NCBI GenBank assembly: GCA_002633025.1
Contig: NMRB01000095.1
Span: 88,605 to 152,604 of the forward strand
Length of the DNA: 64,000 bases
Source of the DNA: Notospermus geniculatus
Lineage: Eukaryota > Nemertea > Pilidiophora > Heteronemertea > Lineidae
Direction of reading: 5' to 3'
A program made the position numbers and the translations under genes. Shown in pieces: positions 43,553-55,400 of the stretch (positions are counted from its first letter, which is position 1; each line of letters starts with the position of its first letter). Under the pieces are notes generated by a model. The model did not search any database and had not been told where the DNA came from. It saw nothing but the letters and a program-made list of their open reading frames with translations.

Positions 43553-46003
43553 CGGCTTTTTCAACTACATTAGCAATGGCAGACGTTGTTGAGGTTATAT
43601 CATGGAAATGATTCGCAAGTGGTGTATTGGAGGCAGTTCTTCTGCAGTACCAACACAATAGAGCAGCAATATTGATTCAGGACAGACATGCACTGGATGA
43701 ACTCTGTCTCACGAAATAACAATAGTGAATGTCTAAATGTACCGGTACATGGATGGTCTGTGGTGAGAGTGTGGGTTGGAAATGCTAAAATAAAAAAATG
43801 GCCATTACTTTGGTTTGATCTGTGGTTTTATGAATGCTCTGCAGATTTATTGCCCTAGACCTTGGAGGAATTACAATGTACTTGTCAAGTATAATTCGGA
43901 TTCCTCCAAGCCTAGCCTATTTAAAAGAAGGATACATTTTGAAATAACCTTTATACATGTACATGTACCGGTATGTACCAACCAATACAAATGTACCAGT
44001 TTTGACTGCCCATCCAGGAGCATTGCATTGGTGACTTGGTCTTTTGCTTTCTTTGGCCTCTGCCATGTCTGCCTGCTGGTACGAATACCGGTAACAGAAC
44101 TGCTGTATGTCATGTATTTTTGGCTTGTCCTACATGTACTTGTGCCTGCTCTTATCTCATCTCAGTTGGTCACTAGGTCACTGGGTTGAGCTTCTGTGGT
44201 ATGATTTTCCTGGAGTGATATGCCACTTTAGCCAGTGCAGAGAGAGCTTGAGATATGACCGAATGAAATTTGGGTTATTGACCTACATTTATCAGGATTG
44301 GAATGCATCAGCCCTCCATTTGAGTATCGCTGTGTGTGTTCAGTGTGTTCAGTCGTATGCAGTAACCATAGCACCCAAAAAAACCCTGCAGGAAAACCCC
44401 TGCAGATGTCCCTGAATGATCAACAAGGGCTGTCAGATTGCCTGTGCATTGATCTACTACTGTTAGTGTTACCTGTACATGTACGTAGTACATTGTACAT
44501 TTCAGCTATTGAAATGTGCGGGTTCACCAGGGCCAAACACTTTCCTCAAATGTGACACCCGCCAGGTTTTCCTAGACCGGCACACAAATATTTTCCATAA
44601 TGGTCGGATCAAAATATTGTTTTGGGGGTGCAGGTGCTCCCAAATGAGTATGCCAGAGGTAATCGACAAAACCTCAGAAATTGACATGTTTTGTCAGCAG
44701 GTTGTTGACCCGTAACTTCATATACTGGGTCTGTAGTGTACATACCCAGGGCTCTCAATGACCCGAGGTCTCGGGTCAAATACATGTACGCACAAAGTGC
44801 GTAGTCTGAAGCACAATAAAAACCAGCAGGAGTCAGTGCGACGCGCGAAGATTCACCCAATGTTGTGAATTGACCATGGTTGACCCCTGACTTCTGAGGG
44901 CTGACCCCAGAAAAAAAATACACAGTTCGAAGTCTCTGAGGCTGACCCTTCTACTGAAAACTCCAGTGAGAGCCCTGATACCAGAGGGGCGTCTTCGTCG
45001 CATTGATACCAAATTTTTGGCCAATTTATCCAATGTGGCTGCTGGGGCTAAGGGGTCCGGGGGACAACCATAAAAATAATGTGTGGGAAAACCTGCCTAG
45101 AGATGTGCAAACAATCTGTATCAATTTCAGCTCAGTAAGATCGAGTCAGACTTTCAATATGGCCACCAGGGAAAAGTGCTGATTCATGTGATTACTCTTG
45201 GTCTACGTGATTTCACAAAAAAGCAGTCACTCATGCTCAGAAGAGCAAGTTACAATTCAAATACTCAGGCATGTCGGGGCCCACTGTACGGACATGTATG
45301 TACATGTATACCACCACTTGTTGCACCCGAAAAGGGTTGATGGGTCAATATTAGCCGTCAGGATCATGTATCATGATACCGGTATTAATTTGCATGTCTC
45401 GATGTGGCTGATCCTTCAGGCAGGCAAAGCGTGCTTCCGCAAGTGGCTGCACTCATGGCAGTGGCCATACCAAGGAATGAAATGAATGAAGTCGGCGATC
45501 TTGACTTCCAAAAATCTAGGACAGACATTTTTTGTAACCCACCAAACTCTGACCTTTCCAACCCATGCAGTGATATTGTTCTACTTGTGAATACATACAG
45601 TGCCATGTAACCATTGTACTTCCTTGCGAAATAAAATGCAGTGGGAATCCCAGGTTTTACATTTTCCTTTTAGTGATTTATAGTCATTTATTTATTGGCA
45701 TAGAGTAATTGCTTTGATACTGACGGGTGTGACTAAAGAAGGCGCACAACATGTCATCTCAATATGGCCAAGGTAATCTCACCATTACATGCAGAATGTT
45801 TCAGCAGACATGGCGGATCTGAGATGCACACAATATGGCAAACTTTCTAAAAAAGTTAAAGTTTGGGTTTTATAGTCTGATATCAACTAGGTAGAGTTTC
45901 TCATCCGACTTTACACTTCAACCCCAGTCTATCCTGACATGCCTGAAACCGTTCTTTCAGTAGAACTCAGATGAGCTGCCCAGCGCTACTGTCTTACAGT
46001 CGA
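43553..46003. other. Intergenic or 5' NFI DNA, no gene seen
   Basis: Several runs of ACATGTACATGTAC and CCGGTA words but no spliced ORF. The NFI first exon may be here or further upstream. I could not identify it. Confidence 0.4.
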
Positions 46004-46128
46004 GCATTTCCAACCGGTACCCAATACACCTGGGTGGAGAGAGGCCAGTGAGGCAAAGAGACTTGCCCAACGTCTCAAGCCCAGTGGGATTCGAACCCAG
46101 GATCCTCTGACCGCTAGTCCGAGACCCT
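46004..46128 (-). repeat. tRNA-derived SINE, minus strand
   Basis: On the minus strand a head with GGACTAGCGGTCAGAGGATC and the B box GGTTCGAATCCC is followed by GGGCAAGTCTCTTTGCCTCA and CTCTCTCCACCCAGGTG, a tail arrangement common in invertebrate tRNA-SINEs. It ends a few bases before the NFI tandem duplication starts. Confidence 0.7.
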
Positions 46129-46295
46129 ATACACCACCATGTACATGTACTTTCTATGATTCCAACTTTTCAGACATGTCTGACACTACAATACAAAACA
46201 CATGTACCGGTAGGCTGTGTAAATCCTACCATGCCGACCATGATTTCAGTTGTCAAGTTGTACCAAGTTTCAGAGAATTTTTTTTCTCATTTCAG

Positions 46296-46451
46296 GACGA
46301 GTTTCATCCCTTCATTGAGGCGTTGCTGCCTCATGTGAAGGCATTCTCCTACACATGGTTCAATCTCCAGGCCGCCAAGAGGAAATACTTCAAGAAACAT
46401 GAGAAACGTATGGCCATGGAAGAAGAGCGAAGAGTGAAGGAGGAGCTTCAG
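46296..46451 (+). CDS. NFI: NFI DNA-binding-domain exon, copy 1
   Basis: This 156-nt exon (52 codons, phase 0 at both ends) encodes [40 protein letters not shown] and [12 protein letters not shown], the N-terminal helices of the NFI DNA-binding domain. The acceptor is TTTCTCATTTCAG and the donor GTCAGT. The same exon recurs 749 bp downstream with a synonymous change and identical protein. Confidence 0.93.
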
Positions 46452-49400
46452 GTCAGTCAAACAAATTGGTGGTTTTGTTAGTGAGAAAATGGTTCAACAT
46501 CAAACTTACTTCAATCACTGATTTCATGTGTACCGTAACTGTTGTGTAAAGAAGTACCGGTTCTTGTGAATTTGAACGGATTGTGTTCGATTTCCAAATG
46601 CTGTTTATGAATTTAACATGTTTCACTCAGGGTAATACTTCAGTCATGTCAGTGTTCATCTCTTTCAGCTTGAATTTCTTGGAGGTGCAAAAGGTGTTGA
46701 TTTTCGAGATTTTTTCTGACAAGCAATTACATAATTTTGATATTTCGAAATTTCCAAAATTTTGATGCAGAAATGTGACCAACGAGTTTTCCTTTCATAT
46801 GCAACCAACCGCATCAAAATTGGTTCGGTGGTCTTTGAAATATTCAAGATACAAAGTGTAGATAAACATCAGTCAATGCCTGTACATGTACTTTCTATGA
46901 TTCCAACTTTTCCGACATGTCTGACACTACAATACAAAACACATGTACCGGTAGGCTGTGTAAATCCTACCATGCCGACCATGATTTCAGTAAATCAGTT
47001 GTCAAGTTGTACCAAGTTTCAGAGAATTTTTTTTCTCATTTCAGGACGAGTTTCATCCCTTCATTGAGGCGTTGCTGCCTCATGTGAAGGCATTCTCCTA
47101 CACATGGTTCAATCTCCAGGCCGCCAAAAGGAAATACTTCAAGAAACATGAGAAACGTATGGCCATGGAAGAAGAGCGAAGAGTGAAGGAGGAGCTTCAG
47201 GTCAGTCAAACAAATTGGTGGTTAATTACCGGTAGTAAGAAAATGGTTCAATCACTGATTTCTTGTGTAACTGTTGTGTAAAGAAGTACCGTACCGGTTC
47301 TTGTGAATTTGAATGGGTTGTGTTCGATTTCCAAGTGCTGTTTATGAATTTAACATGTTTCACTCAGGGTAATACTTCAGTCATGTCAGTGTTCATCTCT
47401 TTCAGCTTGAATTTCTTGGAGGTGCAAAAGCAATCGCTTTCGTGCTTGACTGCTTGCCGAAATTCAGATTTTCAGTTCAGTGCAAAAATCTTACACTTGA
47501 ATACAGGTCAACTTTGAGAAAAAGTTCTCTCTTACATGTACATGTCTTTTAAGTCATGGATGGCTATCACTTGCTTCATTCGGCGTCAAAACTCATTCAC
47601 GCACTGGTCTGTTAAATCTCCTTTGTGTTCATATTTCAGAATGAAAAACTGGAAATAAAGCAGAAATGGGCGTCGCGATTATTAGCTAAGCTTCGAAAGG
47701 ACATATGCCAAGAACACAGAGAGGACTTCGTCATGAGTATAACGGGCAAACGTCAGCCTGTGTGTGTGCTTAGTAACCCAGATCAAAAAGGCAAAATGCG
47801 CAGAATAGACTGTTTACGACAGGCGGACAAAGTATGGCGACTAGACTTAGTGATGGTGATTTTATTTCGAGCTATACCGCTAGAGAGTACAGATGGAGAG
47901 AGACTTGAAAAAGCACCGTCGTGTATCAACCCTCAGCTTTGTGTGAACCCTGCTCACATCAGTGTGTCTGTCAGAGAATTGGATTTGTATTTAGCTAATT
48001 TCATACATAGTTATGGTGAGTATGAAGTCAACTGCAAAAGTTATGACACTGGATCATTTCAACCATCTCTCATGGCGGGCCACCAATCTGAGCATTCTGA
48101 GGGGTAAACTTGCAGTGACGGCAATATTCAAATGGCTTGAATTTTGAAAGTAAAAGTTTGTTTGGCGTAAAATGTTTGTTTGAAAAGTAAATGATAAATA
48201 GTAAACATAAGTCGTCTCCGAATTTTGCCACTTATGGATGAGAAGCAATTTTATCTCACTGCAGGATGGCCGTGGCTGCTTTTCGTGCTTGTTTTGCATG
48301 CAAACATGCTGTGGTATTGTATGTTCCCATACAGTATATCGAAAATTTCCACCGTCTCACCAGCTGTTTCGTTTTCCAAACATACATGTACACAAGTTTA
48401 TGCCAGAAATAGTGTTCAAATGAATGAAGAATGTGTCTGACTTGGTGCCATATTTTTAAAAACAGAAATGTCTGGGTGTTATAAGTATTGATTCATCCTG
48501 TCATACAAATAATTTCGATGACCTATTTGATATCACATTCCATTGGAAATCTGCAATGTGGAGCCACCTGTATTATGTACTTTTTCCTTGGCTCTTTGTA
48601 TGCTGACCCAGATATTCTACCTGTGCACACACTGAATGTATCTTGCATAAAGGATGTAGGCCTAGGCATATATTTGTTCATACACAGGGCTGTCTGGCCA
48701 TGGTTTAAAGCCGAGCACAGATTTTTTTGCCTGTAAATCCAGGGTATTCCCCTAATGTGACTGCACTTCGAATGGTGCATTACAAATCTCTGTGACTGAT
48801 TTTTAAGAGCATTTTTAATGGATTCAACTGAAAACAGTGTTCTAGCCAGAAATTTTTCCAAACAGGGTGGGATGACTGCATTTTCCTATGATTTTTTAAG
48901 GCCCTGGATTTTCAAACAGGGTGGGAGTGAAGTTCAAACAGGGTGGTGTATATAGAAAATGCATTGCAAGTTACATTTTTACACAGGGTGGTAAAAATTT
49001 GAACAGGGTGGTAGAATGACCTCTGAATTTTGAACAGGGTGGTACCGCCCTGTCATGCCCGTGAAATGGCCTGGCTAGAACACTGGAAAAGATGAGATGA
49101 CTGTGCATTGTCATTTCTGTGAAGATAGATCGTCTATACGCAAGTTGCATTCAGTACTAACAGAAGAGTCTGATTGAAAAAAGGAAATTTTTCATTGAAA
49201 TTGAAAATTATTTTTTGTTGCCTAATCATATGACTAGAATCTGCATTTACTGAAACAAACAGAAAATATTGTGAATGTTTGGTTGAATTTAATGTAAAAC
49301 TGAGTTTTGTCTGTTGCAGTGCCAAGAGATTATGCAGAGACTGTACAGAACATAGGGGATCAGGATATAAAAGGTAAGGTCCGAGCTGGCATATGTCATC

Positions 49401-52400
49401 ATTCCCTGTACACCCCTTCCTCGACCTGCTTGCTGCTGATGTTGGATAAAGTGAATCCGTGACGTGATGCTGATGTGCTGTGGTGTTTGTCATTTCTTAG
49501 TTGTCTTTTGTTCCTTTTAACTGAGTAAAGTTGCATTCAGTACTAACAGAAGAGTCTGATTGAAAAAAGGAAATTTTTCATTGAAATTGAAAATTATTTT
49601 TTGTTGCCTAATCATATGATTAGAATCTGCATTTACTGAAACAAACAGAAAATATTGTGAATGTTTGGTTAAATTTAATGTAAAACTGAGTTTTGTCTGT
49701 TGCAGTGCCAAGAGATTATGCAGAGACTGTACAGAACATAGGGGATCAGGATATAAAAGGTAAGGTCCGAGCTGGCGTATGTCATCATTCCCTGTACACC
49801 CCTTCCTCGACCTGCTTGCTGCTGACATGGCTGATGTTGGATAAAGTGAATCCGTGACGTGATGCTGATGTGCTGTGGTGTTTGTCATTTCTTAGTTGTC
49901 TTTTGTTCCTTTTAACTGAGTACAGTGCCTGTCATCGCTATTTATTAGGTGAACATGCTCTGGAAAATATTCAGTGCTTGCTTGCTTAGCTTGGGTCTGA
50001 CTCTGTAAAAGGTTGTGCCAAACATGGCAAACCTCATGTCATTGCGGTTTTCGGGATGCAATACTTCAAAATCTAGAATGGGAAGTGCCATGATCAATGC
50101 CATTCTCTGCCAAGGGTCTGGTAAGTAAGGGGAGTGCGGAAACACTTGGAAGTTGGACTCTGTGGGGGATGCCTGGGAAATGCATTGGAACTTTCCAAGC
50201 AGGAGGTGCAGGGAGCCTGCAGCCTTCTATTTTGATTTCTAGAGAGGACCTACATAATAGTGCTCATGAAGCTGGTCCTGATAACATCTTGCAGGGGTAG
50301 GGCCTAGTTGGATTATGGTGAGAACCACATTTGTGGAGATAGATGAAAATGGTACCAGAACGGTTATCTTGAATCCATTTATGAAACCCCACAGACATCT
50401 TGGTGCATTTGTGTCTGATTGTCGATGGCGTTGGTACTGCTCCAATTTTCAGGTGTTGATATTGTGCTGTCCTGGGAATTGGCCAAGTAATCCTCTTGAT
50501 TCATGTACAAAGTAAATAAAGTTGGCATTACTTCAGTCAATGAACTTGTACTTTATTACTGGTGCCATACCAGTCTACTCTAAAAGCTACAACTACTACT
50601 AGAGTCCCCTGGACATCTCCTGTACAGTGTTTTCTGTGTGATTCTTCTGGATATTCTTTCTGTTTGGTTTTGTGTTGGTTCATTACCATTTGAACAAATT
50701 AGGCCTACTGAATTGGATTTGGCATTGAACCTCCTGGATGTTGAACTTGTGACCTCCTGGTAGTGCTTGTTTTCCATTCATCATGTTACTAAACTCTACG
50801 CAGTACTACAGCAGTGTTGAATAATGTGTTAGGCAAGCAAATCATTCCCTGTCATACCTGTATGCAATGGCCAATACACACGATCCAATTTTTCATCCAA
50901 TTTTCTGAATATGCTCAATAAAGGCCTATGCGGGTTTATACATTGAAGCCCAATAGGCTCAGAATCTGAATTTTCCAAAAAAAATGGATGAAAAATTGGA
51001 TCGTGTGTATTGGCCATAACTCCATTCATTGGATTCGTCAATCCTGTACATTATTGGTGTGTGCCACTGGACATGCAAATACATGTATGTAAACCAGCAA
51101 ATGGACGTAATAAACACATATGCTGGATCAATAGAGTCTTTATCCATGTGCCAGCTGATTATTAAAATGTGTTGTTCAGCTAAAATCAGCACTATCTGCA
51201 CCGATCTGCATCTGATGATCTTCTCTGATTCTGTAATATCCAACCAAACCGCTGAGAATTTCATCCACTGTTCCAGAGAAAAAAATATTGAATTGAGAGT
51301 AGTGCCAAATACGGCAATAACAGTATCACATGAAGGTCTGACTGGGAATCAAACATGAAACCTCAGGGTGGTGACGTGCGGCATGCTTCCTTTGCACCAC
51401 TCTTGACTCTTGACTGTTCAGTTGGATTGGACCAAACTGATCGCAAGCCATCTGTTACTTCACCATGTTCACAGATAGACATTGTCTTTGATGGCTGTGA
51501 CTTTATGACCGGGCAACACCTTTTCCGGAAGGTCGCTTGACCACTATACTGGCTTGGTATTCTCATCTCATGGAGAAAGTGATGAGTACCATACCAAGTA
51601 ATTACATATAATCAACATTGAGATTGCAGGCTGCGATATTTCTCTAGGCAAGTGTCGTCTTGATGTAACGCAAGTGTGTGATTGCAAACGCTGTGTCACT
51701 TGCATAATTCATACATACTGCTATACATCATTGGAGATATGCACTGGCAATGGTGTGAAGCAGTTTCTCCTGGACGCAAGGGCCCAACGCGCCGCGTAGC
51801 GGCCAACAGCGAAGCTAGCCAAAGACTTTTCACGGGTCAGTCAATAGAATTGGACTCATAGATGACAATAACAGTATCACATGAAGGTCTGACTGGGAAT
51901 CAAACATGGAACCTCAGGGGTGGTGACGTGCGGCATGCTTCCATTGCACCACTCTCGACTAATGACTGTTCAGTTGGATTGGACCTGAAGCCGTTACTGA
52001 TTGCAAGCCATCTGTTACTTCACCGTGTTCACAGCATACATTGTCTTTGATGGCTGTGACTTTATGACCGGGCAACACCTTCTCCGGAAGGTCGCTTGAC
52101 CACTATACTGGCTTGGTATTCTCATCTCATGGAGAAAGTGATGAGTACCATACCAAGTAATTACATATAATCAACATTGAGATTGCAGGCTGCGATATTT
52201 CTCTAGGCAAGTGTCGTCTTGATGTAACTGTGTGTGATTGCAAACGCTGTGTCACTTGCATAATTCATACATACTGCTATACATCATTGGAGATGTACAT
52301 GTACATGTACTGGCAACGATGTGAAGCAGTTTGTCCTGGATTGCGTTTACTCTGGACCAAAACTTGTGATTGAAATTGTAATACTGTAGTTTGCATTGTA

Positions 52401-55400
52401 TTATCAAGATCATTATTAGAATTTGACATACTGATGAGTTGTATAACAGCAGTATTGTAATGAGATGTTTTTAGTTAAATTCTGTTTTACTTACTAGTTA
52501 CTTGCAGTGTTGCCTTTTCCAAAAAGTAATAAAAAGTGTCTAGAGCATTTTCGATGGCCTGCCTCATGTCAGCCACTTGAAGTTGTTCATAAAGTTGTCT
52601 CAGGATGAACTGCAAAGTGGAAATATGTCAAGCTATGATGCGGTTAAAATTAGTTTTGAAAGAAAACAACTTTAGCCTTGATGGTCAATTCTTTATTACA
52701 TCGATGAATACTGCAATACCAAAGCATACATGCATTCAGGCAACTTTGTCAGTCAGTTATTGATGTTTGCAATATACCCAGTCGGGGTAGACTTTATGCC
52801 TGCCATTAGAGGCATGCACCAACAGTCAGCGGTCCTCTGACGTCATGGAGTTTGACGTCACAGAAAGGAAATGCATACCCCAACGTTATCCATTAACATG
52901 ATAAAAACGTGAGGCCATATATGTAGTTTATGCTTCTGACGTTGGCGGCCTGTTAGGCAGCAAAGTTTTCCATTGTCCAACAGCTTGATTACAATGACTA
53001 TGCCAGCAGTTGCCACTGTGTTGTACAACCAATGTTGATCTTTTCTTCCAAAAATCATCCCTTACGAAAATGTGACATGTGTAAATGACATTACCACGTG
53101 GTAATGGGTGAATTTTACACCAAAAATGTGTAGAAGTACACAAAAATGGGTAAATTTTGCCCATCACGTGGTGATGTCATTTACACTGTGTCACATTTTC
53201 GTAAGGGATTTATTGATTGTGTTGATTTGTTCAGGATAATTTCAGTCTCCGTGACTTCGTTTGTTGCTTTCTCTTATAATGTATGTATGAGTCATTTTTC
53301 TTCTGGTTTCTCAAGTTGTCTGTTTACTCCTGGTCCTTAGAAATTTCTGACTTGAAACTTGAGCATTTATGAGGCAGTTTTTATTCAATTTCGATTTTTT
53401 TTCATTGATCTGATTGATTCAAGGAAATCAATTTTTTCTTCAAAATTTAAAAAGTCCCAGTCTCTCATAAACTACGGCCCATATGGAAATGATACAAAAT
53501 AATCCCCACCTTGACCAGAACGCCACCATTGATAGCATCATCACCTGGACTGACACCATTCCTCATTCCTCTCTCGCCCACCCTTGTACTAAACTATCAT
53601 TGATAAGGGAAATATTATATGAATGGCTTTCCCTTTCTTCTGTAGTTCCAGGGAATATCCATTCAGGGGTGTCGGGCAACGACAGCGTGTCAGCCACGGG
53701 GGTGTTTTCAGCCAAGGAGTTGCTGAAAGGGTCACACAAGGTAGGTGATATCCGTTTATCTTGAACTGACCCCTCTTTGCTGTTACCCCCAGAAAGAACT
53801 GACACTGACTGCACCATCCTGTACAAATGTATACCGGTATCTCGGGTGTGACCCTTGCATTTCTCTGCTTGTTCTTGTAGAAACCATTCATAAGACCTTG
53901 CTAGCTTAGTTGGTTGCTAGTGGTGTACATGGTGTGCACAAACTGGGTGATTAAATAAGTAACTAGGCCTAAAAGGTTTTATGAATATGGGCCCTGGTAG
54001 AAATGTAGCCACTTGGCTCATTCTAGTCTCTTTGATGATGAGGAGTTGGCTGATGTCTGTCTTCTTGATTAAAATGATTGGTTTCAGGGGTGGATCCAGG
54101 ATTTTTGAGGGGGGGGTCTGAGGATGGTGGCACGTGGCAGCTCTTGGAGGACACACGGAGGGTGGGTGTGGTGGGTTCACCCTGCCCAGAAAAAATTTAA
54201 TATCGATGTTCTGAGATGGGATTTCTGGCCTGTCCTGAAAAAAATGGTTGGTGCTAGTGTAATGTTTTTGAACATAACCGATTTGTGAGTGTGCCCCTGC
54301 TATTGTCTGACGGAATAAGCCGTGACTTGACAATAGGGGACACACATAGAGAAACGTATCGATCTGTCTGCCAGTGTTTCCCTAACAATAAGGGGAACGG
54401 AAACACTGACATGCAGAAATACTGGCAGATAAACCCCGGGAAAAGAATCTCAATGCCCTTCAGATGTGATATCTGGCCAATCGAGACGAAAGAGTTGGTT
54501 GCCAAGAGCAGGGTTGGACCCTTCCAGATCTGCACCTGGGATTTCCCTTCCTCTTTGAGGCTATAATCACCAGCCCAATTCCTTGAGTGTCAGTACGCAT
54601 AAAGCATTGGTGCTTTTGAAGTTTGTCTTAGATTAGAAAATCTGCTTTACATGTAGGCCTACAATAAAAAAGCTAACCTGGTTTAAATTGAGAGATTAGG
54701 AATGTGTAGGGTCAGTGATGTATGGTAATAGTCCATGGGATTGGCTGGTAGTGTAAATACATAGGTATTCCCTTTACATGTACAAAGCTATAGGCAATCA
54801 ATAATCCAGCTGAGGCTGGTGAGAAAAATGCATGTTTCTTGTCCCTGCTTGCCCATTTCCTCACCAAAAGTGTGCATGTGTGTTTGAGCACTTTTTCGTG
54901 TTTTGTCACTTGTGTTTTTGTGGCGCTTCAATACGAGCAGTCAGCCATGCATATCGCCAAAAGATGGCAGCAAAGTTCTAGTGAACCTAGGCTATGCAAT
55001 ATAAAAATTCTCCTGATTGGTGCTCAATCCAGCAAGAATGGGTCCACTTAGCATTGGATTAGACCATTGCGACACCTACATGTATTGGTCAACTGACTGA
55101 CAGCTCTTATTCAACTCTCCTCTCTATGTTGCGCATGAACCCAGACGTAGGCATAGTAAAGATTAAAATGCTTAGTTTTCTTGCAGTGGGGAATTGACTT
55201 TGATTGATGATACCATAGGCCTACGTGCCTCAAAAGTGTTCATAATAACTGCGGATACGAAGTGCTTAAAAATAATTTTATGTGGCCTATTCAGCAGACA
55301 TTTTCACTCTTGAATGAACAGCTTGGTTTCCTGGGGCTGCCCAGGCCTTCTTCTCAATATATATAGGTCAGTTTGAATAATGATTGTGCAGAGGTTTCAA

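Larger units (their letters stand above)
46141..47430. repeat. Tandem duplication of NFI exon and flanking introns
   Basis: 46141-46693 and about 46883-47430 match throughout, including the 156-nt exon, separated by 189 bp of unique sequence. Both copies start at TGTACTTTCTATGATTCC and end at TTGGAGGTGCAAAAG. Confidence 0.88.
49143..49922. repeat. Tandem duplication of the NFI 54-nt exon
   Basis: Two directly adjacent units of about 385 and 395 bp, nearly identical. The differences I see are three single bases and one 9-bp indel (ACATGGCTG). Confidence 0.9.
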
